Source: JBBREP01 sp036501845 (GTDB lineage Bacteria > Actinomycetota > Acidimicrobiia > IMCC26256 > PALSA-610). From it: a stretch of DNA of 51,306 nt. Positions 40,383 through 48,444 of this stretch are shown here, in pieces. The first letter of the stretch is position 1. Every line of letters begins with the position of its first letter. The position numbers and the translations under genes were made by a program. The notes under the pieces are model-generated. The model was not told where the DNA came from. It did not search any database and saw nothing but the letters and a program-made list of their open reading frames with translations. Location of the stretch: positions 1-51,306 of the forward strand of contig DASXZO010000159.1 in NCBI GenBank assembly GCA_036501845.1. Direction: 5' to 3'.

Positions 40383-41603
40383 GTGCGTCCAATGGAGGGC
40401 ATCCGGGTCGTCGAGGTCGCGAGCTGGACGTTCGTGCCAGCCGCAGGCGCGGTGCTCGCCGAATGGGGCGCCGACGTGCTGAAGATCGAGCATCCCGAGT
40501 CGGGCGACCCGCAGCGTGGCCTCATCTCGTCGGGGATGATCCCCGGGGGCGCCGATGGCGTGAACTACATGATGGAGCAGCCGAACCACGGCAAGCGCTC
40601 CGTGGCGCTCAACCTCAGCCATCCCGACGGCAAGGCGCTCCTCTACAAGTTGTGCGAGACCGCCGACGTGTTCCTCACGAACTGGCTTCCCGGTCCGCGC
40701 CAGCGCCAGCAGATCGACGTCGACGACATCCGCAAGGTCAACCCGAACATCATCTACGTGCGCGGTCACGGCCAGGGAACGCGCGGTCCCGACGCCGACA
40801 AGGGCGGTTACGACGGCTCGTCGTACTACGCGCGGTCGGGCGTGCTCGCCGGCATCTCTGGTGGTGGCGGCTCGGGTCCGTACGGCCCCACGCAGCCGCC
40901 GGCGTTCGGCGACTTGCCCGGTGGCCAGACGATCGCGGGAGCGGTTGCCACTGCGCTCTTGCACAAGGAGCGCACGGGCGAGGGCAGCATTGTCGACATC
41001 TCGCTGCTCAACTTCGGCATGTGGTGTATGGCCGCAGGCATCGTGTCGTCGAAGCTCTACGAGGGCGTCGAGCTGCCGAAGTTCACGCGTGAGACGCTCC
41101 CGAACCCGCTCACCAACCGCTACCTCACGAGCGACGGCCGCATGATCCAGCTGATGATGCTGCAGGCCAATCGCTTCTGGCCCGAGGTGGTCGCCGCGAT
41201 CGGCCACCCCGAGCTCGCCGATGACCCGCGCTTCAACACGCCCCAAGCAATGAACCAGAACGCGCCCGAGGCCACGAAGCTGCTCGACGAGATTTTCGCG
41301 ACGCGCACCTTCGTGGAATGGAAGCAAGCGTTGCACGACATCAAAGGCCAGTGGGCGCCGGTGCAGACGCCGATCGAGCTGCACGACGACGCCGACGCGA
41401 TCGCCAACGGCTACCTCGCCGACGTCACCTCGTCGAACGGCGTCAACTTCAAGCTGGTGGCCAATCCGGTGCAGTTCAACAACGAGCCCAACACGCTCAC
41501 CCGTGCACCCGACCACGGCGAGCACACCGACGAGGTGCTCCAGGAGCTCGGCCTCGACTGGGACGAACTCATCCGCCTCAAGACCGACAACGCCATCCTG
41601 TAG
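40383..41603 (+). CDS. CaiB/BaiF-family (class III) CoA transferase
   Basis: Moves CoA between acyl groups through an aspartyl-CoA anhydride. GIRVVEVASWTFVPAAGAVLAEWGADVLKIEHP at the N-terminus, GTRGPDADKGGYD, and the catalytic Asp in FGDLPGG near residue 177 are typical. 406 residues. AGGGAG before GTG 40383 is a good ribosome-binding site; ATG 40392 is possible. The stop abuts the stop of the convergent crotonase with no gap. Substrate unknown. Confidence 0.92.
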   Translation: MRPMEGIRVVEVASWTFVPAAGAVLAEWGADVLKIEHPESGDPQRGLISSGMIPGGADGVNYMMEQPNHGKRSVALNLSHPDGKALLYKLCETADVFLTNWLPGPRQRQQIDVDDIRKVNPNIIYVRGHGQGTRGPDADKGGYDGSSYYARSGVLAGISGGGGSGPYGPTQPPAFGDLPGGQTIAGAVATALLHKERTGEGSIVDISLLNFGMWCMAAGIVSSKLYEGVELPKFTRETLPNPLTNRYLTSDGRMIQLMMLQANRFWPEVVAAIGHPELADDPRFNTPQAMNQNAPEATKLLDEIFATRTFVEWKQALHDIKGQWAPVQTPIELHDDADAIANGYLADVTSSNGVNFKLVANPVQFNNEPNTLTRAPDHGEHTDEVLQELGLDWDELIRLKTDNAIL

Positions 41604-42380
41604 CTACTGCCACTTCCATTCGGGGTCGCGCTTTTCGAGGAAGGCGCGGTTGGCTTCCTTGGCGTCGTCGAACTTGAGCAAGCGCGCCGTGTAATCCTGT
41701 TCGGTGCGGTAGGCCTCTTTGAGCGGCAGGAACTCGGTGCGGTTCATCGCCTCTTTGGCGAGGCGCAGCGCGATCGGGCTCTTCTTCGCGAGTTCGCCCG
41801 CGAACTCGTACACGGTCTGCATGAGCTCGTCGGCCGGCACCACGTCGCGCACCGCGCCGAGCCGGTAGAGCTCGGCCGCGGGAACGCGCTCGCCACTGAA
41901 GTACATCTCACGCGCCTTGTGCCGGCCGACCAGCAACATCAAATGCGAGCTCGCGCCGAGCAACCCCACGTTGATCTCGGTCGTGCCGAACGTGGCGTGA
42001 TCAGCCGCGAACAAGATGTCGCAACACGCCGCGAAGGCGAGCCCGGCGCCGAGTGCAGGTCCGTTGATCGCGCCGATCACCGGCACTGCGCAGTCGGTGA
42101 TGGCCCACATCGCCGCGCGTGCGATGCCGGGCGGGTCGGTGATCTCGGTGGCCTTGGTGCTCTGCGGCCTCTTGTTGATCGTCTTCAGGTCGGCGCCGCC
42201 CATGAACGCCCGCGTGCCGGCAGCAGTGAACACCGCGACGCGCACGTCGCGATTGTCGTCGAGCGACCGGAATGTGTCGCGGATCTCGTGGAACGTGTCG
42301 GTGTCGACTGCGTTCACTGGCGGCCGGTCGAGCGTGACCGTCGCGATGTGATCCCGTATCTCTACCGAGATGTCAGCCAT
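41604..42380 (-). CDS. Enoyl-CoA hydratase/isomerase
   Basis: 258-residue standard-length crotonase: LDRPPVNAVDT start, oxyanion hole AFMGGADLK and INGPALGAGLAFA, and C-terminal FLEKRDPEWKWQ ending. Probably hydrates an enoyl-CoA in fatty-acid or related breakdown. It starts 9 bp after the DUF2277 gene and is likely co-transcribed with it. Its stop and that of the CoA transferase abut as TAGCTA. Confidence 0.92.
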   Translation of the reverse strand: MADISVEIRDHIATVTLDRPPVNAVDTDTFHEIRDTFRSLDDNRDVRVAVFTAAGTRAFMGGADLKTINKRPQSTKATEITDPPGIARAAMWAITDCAVPVIGAINGPALGAGLAFAACCDILFAADHATFGTTEINVGLLGASSHLMLLVGRHKAREMYFSGERVPAAELYRLGAVRDVVPADELMQTVYEFAGELAKKSPIALRLAKEAMNRTEFLPLKEAYRTEQDYTARLLKFDDAKEANRAFLEKRDPEWKWQ

Positions 42381-42389
42381 GTTGTGGGA

Positions 42390-42668
42390 TCAGCCGGGGA
42401 ACGGTGCCAGACCCATGCGCTCGCGCACCTCGGGGCGGCGCAGCGGTGGGACCGTGACCGGCGGCTGGCGGCGCGGCGGAACCTGCGCGAGCAGGTCGGC
42501 CGTGATGTGCGCGATCTGGTGCGCGGCCTCGTGCATCAGCGCCGCGACCTCGGCGTTCGGCTTGGTGATGCCGCTCACCTTGCGGACGAACTGCATCGCC
42601 GCCGCGTCGATCTCTTCATGCGTTGCCGGGGGCTCGAGCCCTCTGAGCTCAGTGATGTTCCTGCACAT
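42390..42668 (-). CDS. DUF2277 family protein
   Basis: 92 residues beginning MCRNI-ELRGLEPPAT, then EEIDAAAMQFVRKVSGITKP, which is the DUF2277 signature. Function of the family is unknown; the DNA-free small helical fold suggests an accessory role. TACTGT (42681-42676, reverse) lies 7 nt before the ATG. Upstream of and co-directional with a crotonase, divergent from another. Confidence 0.88.
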   Translation of the reverse strand: MCRNITELRGLEPPATHEEIDAAAMQFVRKVSGITKPNAEVAALMHEAAHQIAHITADLLAQVPPRRQPPVTVPPLRRPEVRERMGLAPFPG

Positions 42669-42703
42669 GACAACAACAGTATGTGGAGAATAGAAATGAC
42701 GGC

Positions 42704-43651
42704 GTGCCTGTCCACTACGAGACGCGTGAGGAGCACATCGTGCTCATCACGATCGACCGCCCCGAGGCCCGCAACTCGGCCGACATGGAGCACTTCAAGC
42801 AGTTGCGTGAGGCGTGGGAGCGCTTGCGCGACGACGGCGATGCCTGGGTTGCCATCATCACCGGCGTCGGCGATTCGTTCTTCGTGGGCGCCGACCTCAA
42901 GTCGTACATCCCGCAGATCACCAAGCTCGCCCAGGAGATCGGTGAGAAGGGGCTCGACGAGATCGACGGTTACCGCCTCGACGACGGCACCAAGGCGGTG
43001 CTGCGCGACTTCCCGCTGTCGAAGCCGGTGATCGCCGCGGTGAACGGCTTCTGCACCGCCGGCGGCATGGAGATGCTCGGCGGCACCGACCTGCGTGTGT
43101 GCTGCCCGGAGGCGAAGTTCGCGGTGATGGAGCCCAAGCGCGGGCTGTTCGCCGGCGGCGGCACCACCGTGCGCCTCCCGCGCCAGATTCCGTGGCCGGT
43201 CGCGATGGAGTTCCTCTTGTGTGCCGACCTCATCCCCGCGGCGCGCGCGTACGAGATGGGGCTCGTGAACGCGGTGGTGTCGCGCGACGAGCTCATTGAC
43301 ACCGCGCTCGAGTTCGCGCGACGCATCACCGCCAACGCGCCACTCGCGGTACAGGCCACGAAGGCGAGCGCGCTCGCCGGCCTCTACGTGGACGACCACA
43401 TCGTGCACACGTCGAAGCGGGCGCTGCGCAGCGTGCTCAACGCGCTCAGCGCAGTCGCCGATGCACTGCCTGACGACACCGCGTCCGAGGCGCGCCTGGC
43501 GATCGCCGACGCCGAACAGGCGGTGAAAGAGTTGCGGAGCGCCTTCCAGCAGGAGTCGGCGCATTCGACTGCCGTGTTCCGCAGCGACGACGCCAAGGAA
43601 GGGCCGAAGGCCTTCGCCGAGAAACGGCCACCGATCTGGAAGGGGCGCTGA
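42704..43651 (+). CDS. Enoyl-CoA hydratase/isomerase
   Basis: 315-residue crotonase-family protein, longer than average by a C-terminal tail (AFAEKRPPIWKGR). VHYETREEHIVLITIDRPEARNS at the start, oxyanion segments FFVGADLK and FCTAGGMEMLGG. GTG 42704 gives the usual family start; GTG 42683 is in frame and adds 7 residues. TAGAAA at 42691-42696 could be a -10 box 7 nt before the GTG. It overlaps the next ATG by 1 nt. Confidence 0.88.
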   Translation: MPVHYETREEHIVLITIDRPEARNSADMEHFKQLREAWERLRDDGDAWVAIITGVGDSFFVGADLKSYIPQITKLAQEIGEKGLDEIDGYRLDDGTKAVLRDFPLSKPVIAAVNGFCTAGGMEMLGGTDLRVCCPEAKFAVMEPKRGLFAGGGTTVRLPRQIPWPVAMEFLLCADLIPAARAYEMGLVNAVVSRDELIDTALEFARRITANAPLAVQATKASALAGLYVDDHIVHTSKRALRSVLNALSAVADALPDDTASEARLAIADAEQAVKELRSAFQQESAHSTAVFRSDDAKEGPKAFAEKRPPIWKGR

Positions 43652-44871
43652 TGCCCGACGAGCCGAAGGCCCTGCCCGACCCAGGCGCGGTGCACGACCA
43701 GCGCGAGATCGACGCGGTGATCGAGGTGTTGCGCACCTCGAACCTCACCATCGGCCCGAAGGTCGCCGAATTCGAAGCCGCGGTGGCCAAGCTCTTGTCG
43801 AAGCAGCACGGCGTGATGGTGAACTCCGGGTCGTCGGCGTTGCGGTTGGCGATCGACCTGCTCGGCCTGCAACCCGGCGACGAGATCATCACTCCGGCGC
43901 TCACATTCTCCACCGACATCGCGCCGATGGTGCAGTCGGGCATCGTGCCGGTGTTCGTCGACGTCACTCCGGACACGTTCCAGATCGACGCCGATCGCAT
44001 CGACGAGATGGTGGGCCCGCGCACCAAGGCGATCCTCGCTCCGAACCTCGCCGGCAACTGCCCCGACTGGGATCGGATCCGCGAGGTGGCCGACGCGCAC
44101 GGACTGCGTGTGGTCGAGGACTCGTGCGACGTGCTCGACTCGCACCTGCGCGGCCGCCGAACGGGGGAGCGCGCCGACATCTCGGTGACCAGTTTTGCGC
44201 GCGGCCACGCCATCACCGCTGCAGGCAACGGCGGCATGGTGGGCGTCGACGAGGAGGAGCTACTCGACCTGTGCCTGATGCTCCGGCGTTGGGGCCGGCG
44301 CTCGGAGACGTATCTGTTCGGCTCGCGCAAAGGTGAACGCGAGCACTTCGGCCCGCTCGCCGACGGCACGCCCTACGACCTCACGTTCCTGTTCGATCGC
44401 ATCGGTTACAACTTCGAGCCTTCCGAGATCGGTGCGGCCTACGGACTCGTGCAGCTCGAGAAACTCGCCGACTACAACGGGCGCCGCAAGTCGCACTGGC
44501 AGCGTCTCGACGGTCTGTTCGAGCATTACACCGAGATCGTCGACCGGCCGCGCACCACCGACGGTGCCGACACCGTGTGGATGCGCTACCCGTTCCTGCT
44601 GCGCGAGGGCATCGACCGCAGCGTGATGCAGCGGGCGCTGCACAAGCAGCGCATCACGAGCCTGATGGTGTGGAGTGGCAACATCCTGCGCCATCCCGGT
44701 TTCGCGTCGGTCGAGCATCGCAAGCCCGCGGGTGGCTTGCCGAACAGCGATCGCGTCACCGACTCGGCGCTGTCGTTGCCGTCGCACCACGCGCTGAGCA
44801 GCGACGACCTCGGCCGCATGATGACCGTGGTTGCCGACGTGTTCGACGACGTGGCCAAGACGCGCACGTGA
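43651..44871 (+). CDS. DegT/DnrJ/EryC1/StrS-family protein with His in place of the PLP lysine
   Basis: 406-residue fold-type I PLP-fold protein. The pyridine-ring Asp is in VVEDSCD (Asp157) and the phosphate loop in NSGSSALR. In the segment that holds the Schiff-base lysine, the protein reads SFARGHAIT, so His186 occupies the lysine position. This is the signature of sugar 3-dehydratases (ColD, RfbH/E1 type) that use PMP rather than PLP, and the later FDRIGYNFEPSEIGAAYGLVQLEKL matches that group. The 2Fe-2S cysteines of E1 are absent. Surroundings are CoA and not sugar genes. Coupled to the next gene by GTGA. Confidence 0.8.
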   Translation: MPDEPKALPDPGAVHDQREIDAVIEVLRTSNLTIGPKVAEFEAAVAKLLSKQHGVMVNSGSSALRLAIDLLGLQPGDEIITPALTFSTDIAPMVQSGIVPVFVDVTPDTFQIDADRIDEMVGPRTKAILAPNLAGNCPDWDRIREVADAHGLRVVEDSCDVLDSHLRGRRTGERADISVTSFARGHAITAAGNGGMVGVDEEELLDLCLMLRRWGRRSETYLFGSRKGEREHFGPLADGTPYDLTFLFDRIGYNFEPSEIGAAYGLVQLEKLADYNGRRKSHWQRLDGLFEHYTEIVDRPRTTDGADTVWMRYPFLLREGIDRSVMQRALHKQRITSLMVWSGNILRHPGFASVEHRKPAGGLPNSDRVTDSALSLPSHHALSSDDLGRMMTVVADVFDDVAKTRT

Positions 44872-45455
44872 GCGAACCGGCTGAGCCTCATTGCGTGGTG
44901 GTGGTGCGCCACGGCGACACGGAGTGGTCGCGCACCGGAAAGCACACCGGCCGCACCGACATCCCGCTCGATGACGACGGGCGGGCGCGCGCTGCGCAGC
45001 TCCACGACGCGCTTGGCGAATACCGCGACGCGGTTGTGATGTCGAGCCCGCTCGCGCGCGCGCTCGACACGTGCCGGCTCGCAGGTTTGGGCGAGCACGT
45101 GCACACCGACGACGATCTCATGGAGTGGGACTACGGCGCGTACGAGGGGCGCACGACCGTCGACATCCACGCCGAGCGGCCGGAGTGGTCGCTGTGGCGC
45201 GACGGCGTACCGAACGGCGAAACCGCAGCCGATGTCGGCATTCGCGCCGACCGCGTGATCGCGCGTTGCCGCGCCGCGCACCGCGACGTGGTGGTGTTCT
45301 CGCACTCGCACTTCCTACGAGTGTTCGCGGCGCGGTGGACCGGACTACCGCCCGATGCCGGCCGGGTGATCGTGCTGGGCGCGGCAGCGTTCGGAGTGCT
45401 CGGTTGGGAGCGTGAGCAGCCGGTGATCGACCACTGGAACCTTCGCCGCGTGTGA
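44868..45455 (+). CDS. Histidine phosphatase family protein (phosphoglycerate mutase-like)
   Basis: 195 residues with the phosphohistidine motif VVVRHGDTEW (His15) and the second catalytic His in VVVFSHSHFLR; GRTDIPLDDDGR and MEWDYGAYEG support a phosphatase of the CobC/PhoE-like branch. GTG 44868 lies in the stop of the preceding gene (GTGA), so the two are coupled and perhaps act on the same phosphorylated substrate. Substrate unknown. Confidence 0.9.
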   Translation: MSEPAEPHCVVVVRHGDTEWSRTGKHTGRTDIPLDDDGRARAAQLHDALGEYRDAVVMSSPLARALDTCRLAGLGEHVHTDDDLMEWDYGAYEGRTTVDIHAERPEWSLWRDGVPNGETAADVGIRADRVIARCRAAHRDVVVFSHSHFLRVFAARWTGLPPDAGRVIVLGAAAFGVLGWEREQPVIDHWNLRRV

Positions 45456-45482
45456 CGCGGCGGCTCACGGAGTAGCTACGGG

Positions 45483-46427
45483 CTACGCCTCGGCGGGCCG
45501 GTGCTGGCGGTCGGGCCAGTGGTCGAGGATGGTGTCGAGGATCTCCTCACCGGCTTCCAGCGCACCGAGATGACTCTCGCCCGCGCGCACCGAAAGCGTG
45601 GAGCCGCGCACGAGCGCCTGGAGATGGCGCGCGTGGTGCAACGGCACGATGTTGTCGGAGTCGCCGTGCCAGAACGCGATCGTCACCTTCACGTCCGACG
45701 GCGAGAAACCCCATGGTTTGGCGAACAGGATCGCGTCGTACACCGGTGCCTTGAGTCCGGTGCGCGCCGCCGATCGCAGGTCGGCGATGAACATCTCGCG
45801 CATCTCGGGGTTGGCGAACACGCGCTGGTCGCCCGGTGGCGAGTTGCGCATGTAGAGGTCGAACGCCTGGTTCTCGATCGGGCGCGCCAAGCGCGTGAGC
45901 CCGGTGAGCATCATGCCGAGCGGCTCGCGCACCACGTTGAGCAACGGACCGAAGCGTCGTGCGAGTTGCGCCACACCGCCGTTCACGCGTTCGTCGCCCA
46001 GCGTCGGTGCCACACCGCCGAGCACCACACCGGCCACGACGCGAGTCGGCATCGCGTAGGCGCAGCCGAGCACGTAGGGGCCACCACCGGAGAGGCCGAC
46101 CACGCCGAAACGGTCGGCGCCCAGCGCGTCGGCGAGTTCCTCGATGTCGCCGCTGTACTCGAGGATCGAGCCGTGGAGGTGCGACGTGGACGCGCCGGTG
46201 CCGGGCCGGTCGATGCCCACCACTCGCAGGTTGCGCTCGGCCGCGGCGACGCGCACGCCCGGCGGCACCTGGCGCCGGCCGCCGGGCGTGCCGTGGAACC
46301 ACAGCACGACGTCGCCGTCGGGCGCTCCGAAGATGGCATAGCCGAGCCGCCGCCCGTCGCGCAGCCGCAACACCGATTCGTCGAGCGCAGGCGGGATCTC
46401 CACGGCCACCGGCGAAGTATCACCCAT
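45483..46427 (-). CDS. Alpha/beta hydrolase
   Basis: 314 residues. The nucleophile elbow GLSGGG, the HGTPGG oxyanion segment, the acid near the HGDSDNIVPL stretch and the His in GESHLG are seen. Substrate not predictable. Divergent from the LysR gene across 51 bp, so it may be its target. No Shine-Dalgarno; a GTG at 46409 is an alternative start. Confidence 0.88.
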   Translation of the reverse strand: MGDTSPVAVEIPPALDESVLRLRDGRRLGYAIFGAPDGDVVLWFHGTPGGRRQVPPGVRVAAAERNLRVVGIDRPGTGASTSHLHGSILEYSGDIEELADALGADRFGVVGLSGGGPYVLGCAYAMPTRVVAGVVLGGVAPTLGDERVNGGVAQLARRFGPLLNVVREPLGMMLTGLTRLARPIENQAFDLYMRNSPPGDQRVFANPEMREMFIADLRSAARTGLKAPVYDAILFAKPWGFSPSDVKVTIAFWHGDSDNIVPLHHARHLQALVRGSTLSVRAGESHLGALEAGEEILDTILDHWPDRQHRPAEA

Positions 46428-46452
46428 CCGGGGTGAACCGACAACCGGCGCG

Positions 46453-46467
46453 ATCTCAACAATGGAT
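46453..46467. promoter_or_regulatory. LysR-type operator candidate (ATC-N9-GAT)
   Basis: ATC-N9-GAT at 46453-46467 is a form of the LysR T-N11-A box. It lies between the divergent hydrolase and LysR genes and touches the LysR -10 box (46467-46472), as expected for autorepression. Confidence 0.5.
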
Positions 46468-46472
46468 AACGT
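46467..46472 (+). promoter_or_regulatory. Leaderless-type -10 box of LysR gene
   Basis: TAACGT, 6 nt before ATG 46479, with no Shine-Dalgarno. Confidence 0.55.
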
Positions 46473-46478
46473 TTCCTT

Positions 46479-47354
46479 ATGGATCTACGGCGTCTCGGCC
46501 TGTTCCTCGCGGTGGCCGAGCACGGCAGCTTCACCGCCGGCGCCCGGGCCGCCCACGTGGCCCAGCCCGCGGTGTCGCTGGCGATCCGAGAGCTCGAGAC
46601 CGAGTTGGGCGCCGACCTCTTCGTGCGCGGCCGGCGCGGCGCGGCGCTCACCGCTGCGGGCGAGGCGTTGCTCGAGCCGGCCCGCCAGGCGCTGCGCGAC
46701 ATCGAAACCGCGGCCGCCGCGGTGGCGGCAGTGACCGGTCTGGTCGCCGGCGACCTCGACGTCGCGTCGCTCGCCACCCTCGCCGCCGATCCCGTGGCCC
46801 CCATCATCGGCCGCTTCCGCTCCGAGCACCCCGGCGTGATCGTTCGGCTCATGGCGCCCACCGATCCCGTGGAGCTGGCCGACGCGGTGGCGGCCGGGCA
46901 CGCCGAGGTGGGCGTGACCGAACAGGGCGCGGCCAACGAACGGCTGCACGAGGTGCCGCTCTACGACCAAGACCTGATGCTCGTGTCGCCGCCGGGGCGC
47001 GCCACCGAGCCCGGCATGCGCCCCATCTCCTTACGCGCGCTCGCCGACGAACCGCTCGTGCTCACCGAGCCCGGTTCGTCGCTGCGTGTGGTGGTGGATC
47101 GCGCGCTGGAGTCGATCGACCGCCGCGCCAATTGCGTGGTCGAGACCGCGCAGCGCGAAGCGCTCGTGCCGCTCGTGCTGGCCGGCGCCGGGTCCACCGT
47201 GCTGCCCGCGCAACTCGCGTCGAACGCGACGCTCCTCGGTGCGATCGTGCGCGACATCAAGCCACCGTTGCGGCGTCGCGTCGTGGTGGTGCACCGCGAA
47301 GGCGCGCTGTCTCCGGCGGCGCGCGCGTTCCTCGACGCGACGTTCGCCGAGTAG
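46479..47354 (+). CDS. LysR-family transcriptional regulator
   Basis: 291 residues: an N-terminal winged helix (DLRRLGLFLAVAEHGSFTAGARAAHVAQPAVSLAIRELE-type sequence, residues 2-40) and a periplasmic-binding-like effector domain. Effector unknown. Likely controls the divergent hydrolase and perhaps the aldo/keto reductase 16 bp downstream. The operator candidate overlaps its own promoter. Confidence 0.94.
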   Translation: MDLRRLGLFLAVAEHGSFTAGARAAHVAQPAVSLAIRELETELGADLFVRGRRGAALTAAGEALLEPARQALRDIETAAAAVAAVTGLVAGDLDVASLATLAADPVAPIIGRFRSEHPGVIVRLMAPTDPVELADAVAAGHAEVGVTEQGAANERLHEVPLYDQDLMLVSPPGRATEPGMRPISLRALADEPLVLTEPGSSLRVVVDRALESIDRRANCVVETAQREALVPLVLAGAGSTVLPAQLASNATLLGAIVRDIKPPLRRRVVVVHREGALSPAARAFLDATFAE

Positions 47355-47370
47355 CAGGTAGAACGGAGAG

Positions 47371-48438
47371 ATGACAATGCGTTACCGGCCGTTCGGAACC
47401 AGCGGATTGCGAGTGTCGGAGCTGTTTCTCGGCGCGATGACCTTCGGTGAACAGGGCGGTGTCGGCGCGCCGCTCGACGAGTGCCGGCGGATGGTCGACG
47501 CCTACGCCGATGCCGGCGGCAACGTGATTGACACCGCGATCAACTACCGAGGCGGCGCGAGCGAAGAGGTGCTCGGCGAGCTGCTCCAGGGGCGACGCGA
47601 CCGCTTCGTGCTCGCCACGAAGTTCGGCGTGTCGCGCGACGTGAAGTCGATCTCGGATGCGCCGAGCGGGCCGTCGGATCCGAATGCGGCGGGCGGGCAT
47701 CGCAAGAATTTGATGCTCTCGCTGGAGACGAGCCTGCGGCGCCTGCGCACCGACTACATCGACGTCTACTGGCTGCACCTCCACGATCGCCACACGCCGA
47801 TCGACGAGACGATGCGCGCGCTCGACGACGTGGTGCGCGCCGGCAAAGTGCTCTACGTCGGCGTGTCCGATACGCCCGCGTGGGTGATCGCACGCGCCCA
47901 GGCCCTCGCCGAGTGGCGGGGCTGGACCGCATTCGTGGGTCTGCAGGTGCCGTACAGCCTGGTGGAGCGCGACATCGAGCGCGAGCTGCTGCCGCTGGCC
48001 GAAGCGCACGGCATGTCCGTTGCCGCCTGGTCGCCCCTTGCCGGTGGCGTGCTCTCGGGGAAGTTCACTCGTGCCGACGCCGCGGCCGGTGCGACACGCC
48101 GCGACCCGAGTTCGCTGTCGCAGCGCGAGCTCACGGTGGCGCGTGCCGTCGACGCGGTGGCCGACGAGCTCGGCACCACGTCGTCACGAGTCGCGATTGC
48201 ATGGACGCGCCAGCGCTCGTCGTTGGTGCACCCGATCGTGGGCGCGCGCACCGTCGAGCAGCTCACCGACAATCTCGGCGTGCTCGACGTGGTGCTGCCC
48301 GACGAAGCGATGGCCCGGCTCGACGCGGCTGCACCGGTGCAGCTCGGTTTCCCGCACGACTTCGTCGACGAGGTGCGTCCGTGGGTGTTCGGTGAGGCCG
48401 ACCGGCGCACCGACGCGCGTGTGCATCCGCGGCCGTAG
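47371..48438 (+). CDS. Aldo/keto reductase
   Basis: 355-residue (beta/alpha)8 NADPH-dependent oxidoreductase. Catalytic tetrad visible: Asp54 (VIDTAINY), Tyr59, Lys84 (LATKFG) and His136 (YWLHLHD). It has the SxxRVSELFLGAMTFG start of the AKR11/12-like group. ACGGAGAG before ATG 47371 is a ribosome-binding site; ATG 47377 is possible. Follows lysR by 16 bp in the same direction. Substrate unknown. Confidence 0.92.
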   Translation: MTMRYRPFGTSGLRVSELFLGAMTFGEQGGVGAPLDECRRMVDAYADAGGNVIDTAINYRGGASEEVLGELLQGRRDRFVLATKFGVSRDVKSISDAPSGPSDPNAAGGHRKNLMLSLETSLRRLRTDYIDVYWLHLHDRHTPIDETMRALDDVVRAGKVLYVGVSDTPAWVIARAQALAEWRGWTAFVGLQVPYSLVERDIERELLPLAEAHGMSVAAWSPLAGGVLSGKFTRADAAAGATRRDPSSLSQRELTVARAVDAVADELGTTSSRVAIAWTRQRSSLVHPIVGARTVEQLTDNLGVLDVVLPDEAMARLDAAAPVQLGFPHDFVDEVRPWVFGEADRRTDARVHPRP

Positions 48439-48444
48439 GTTCGG

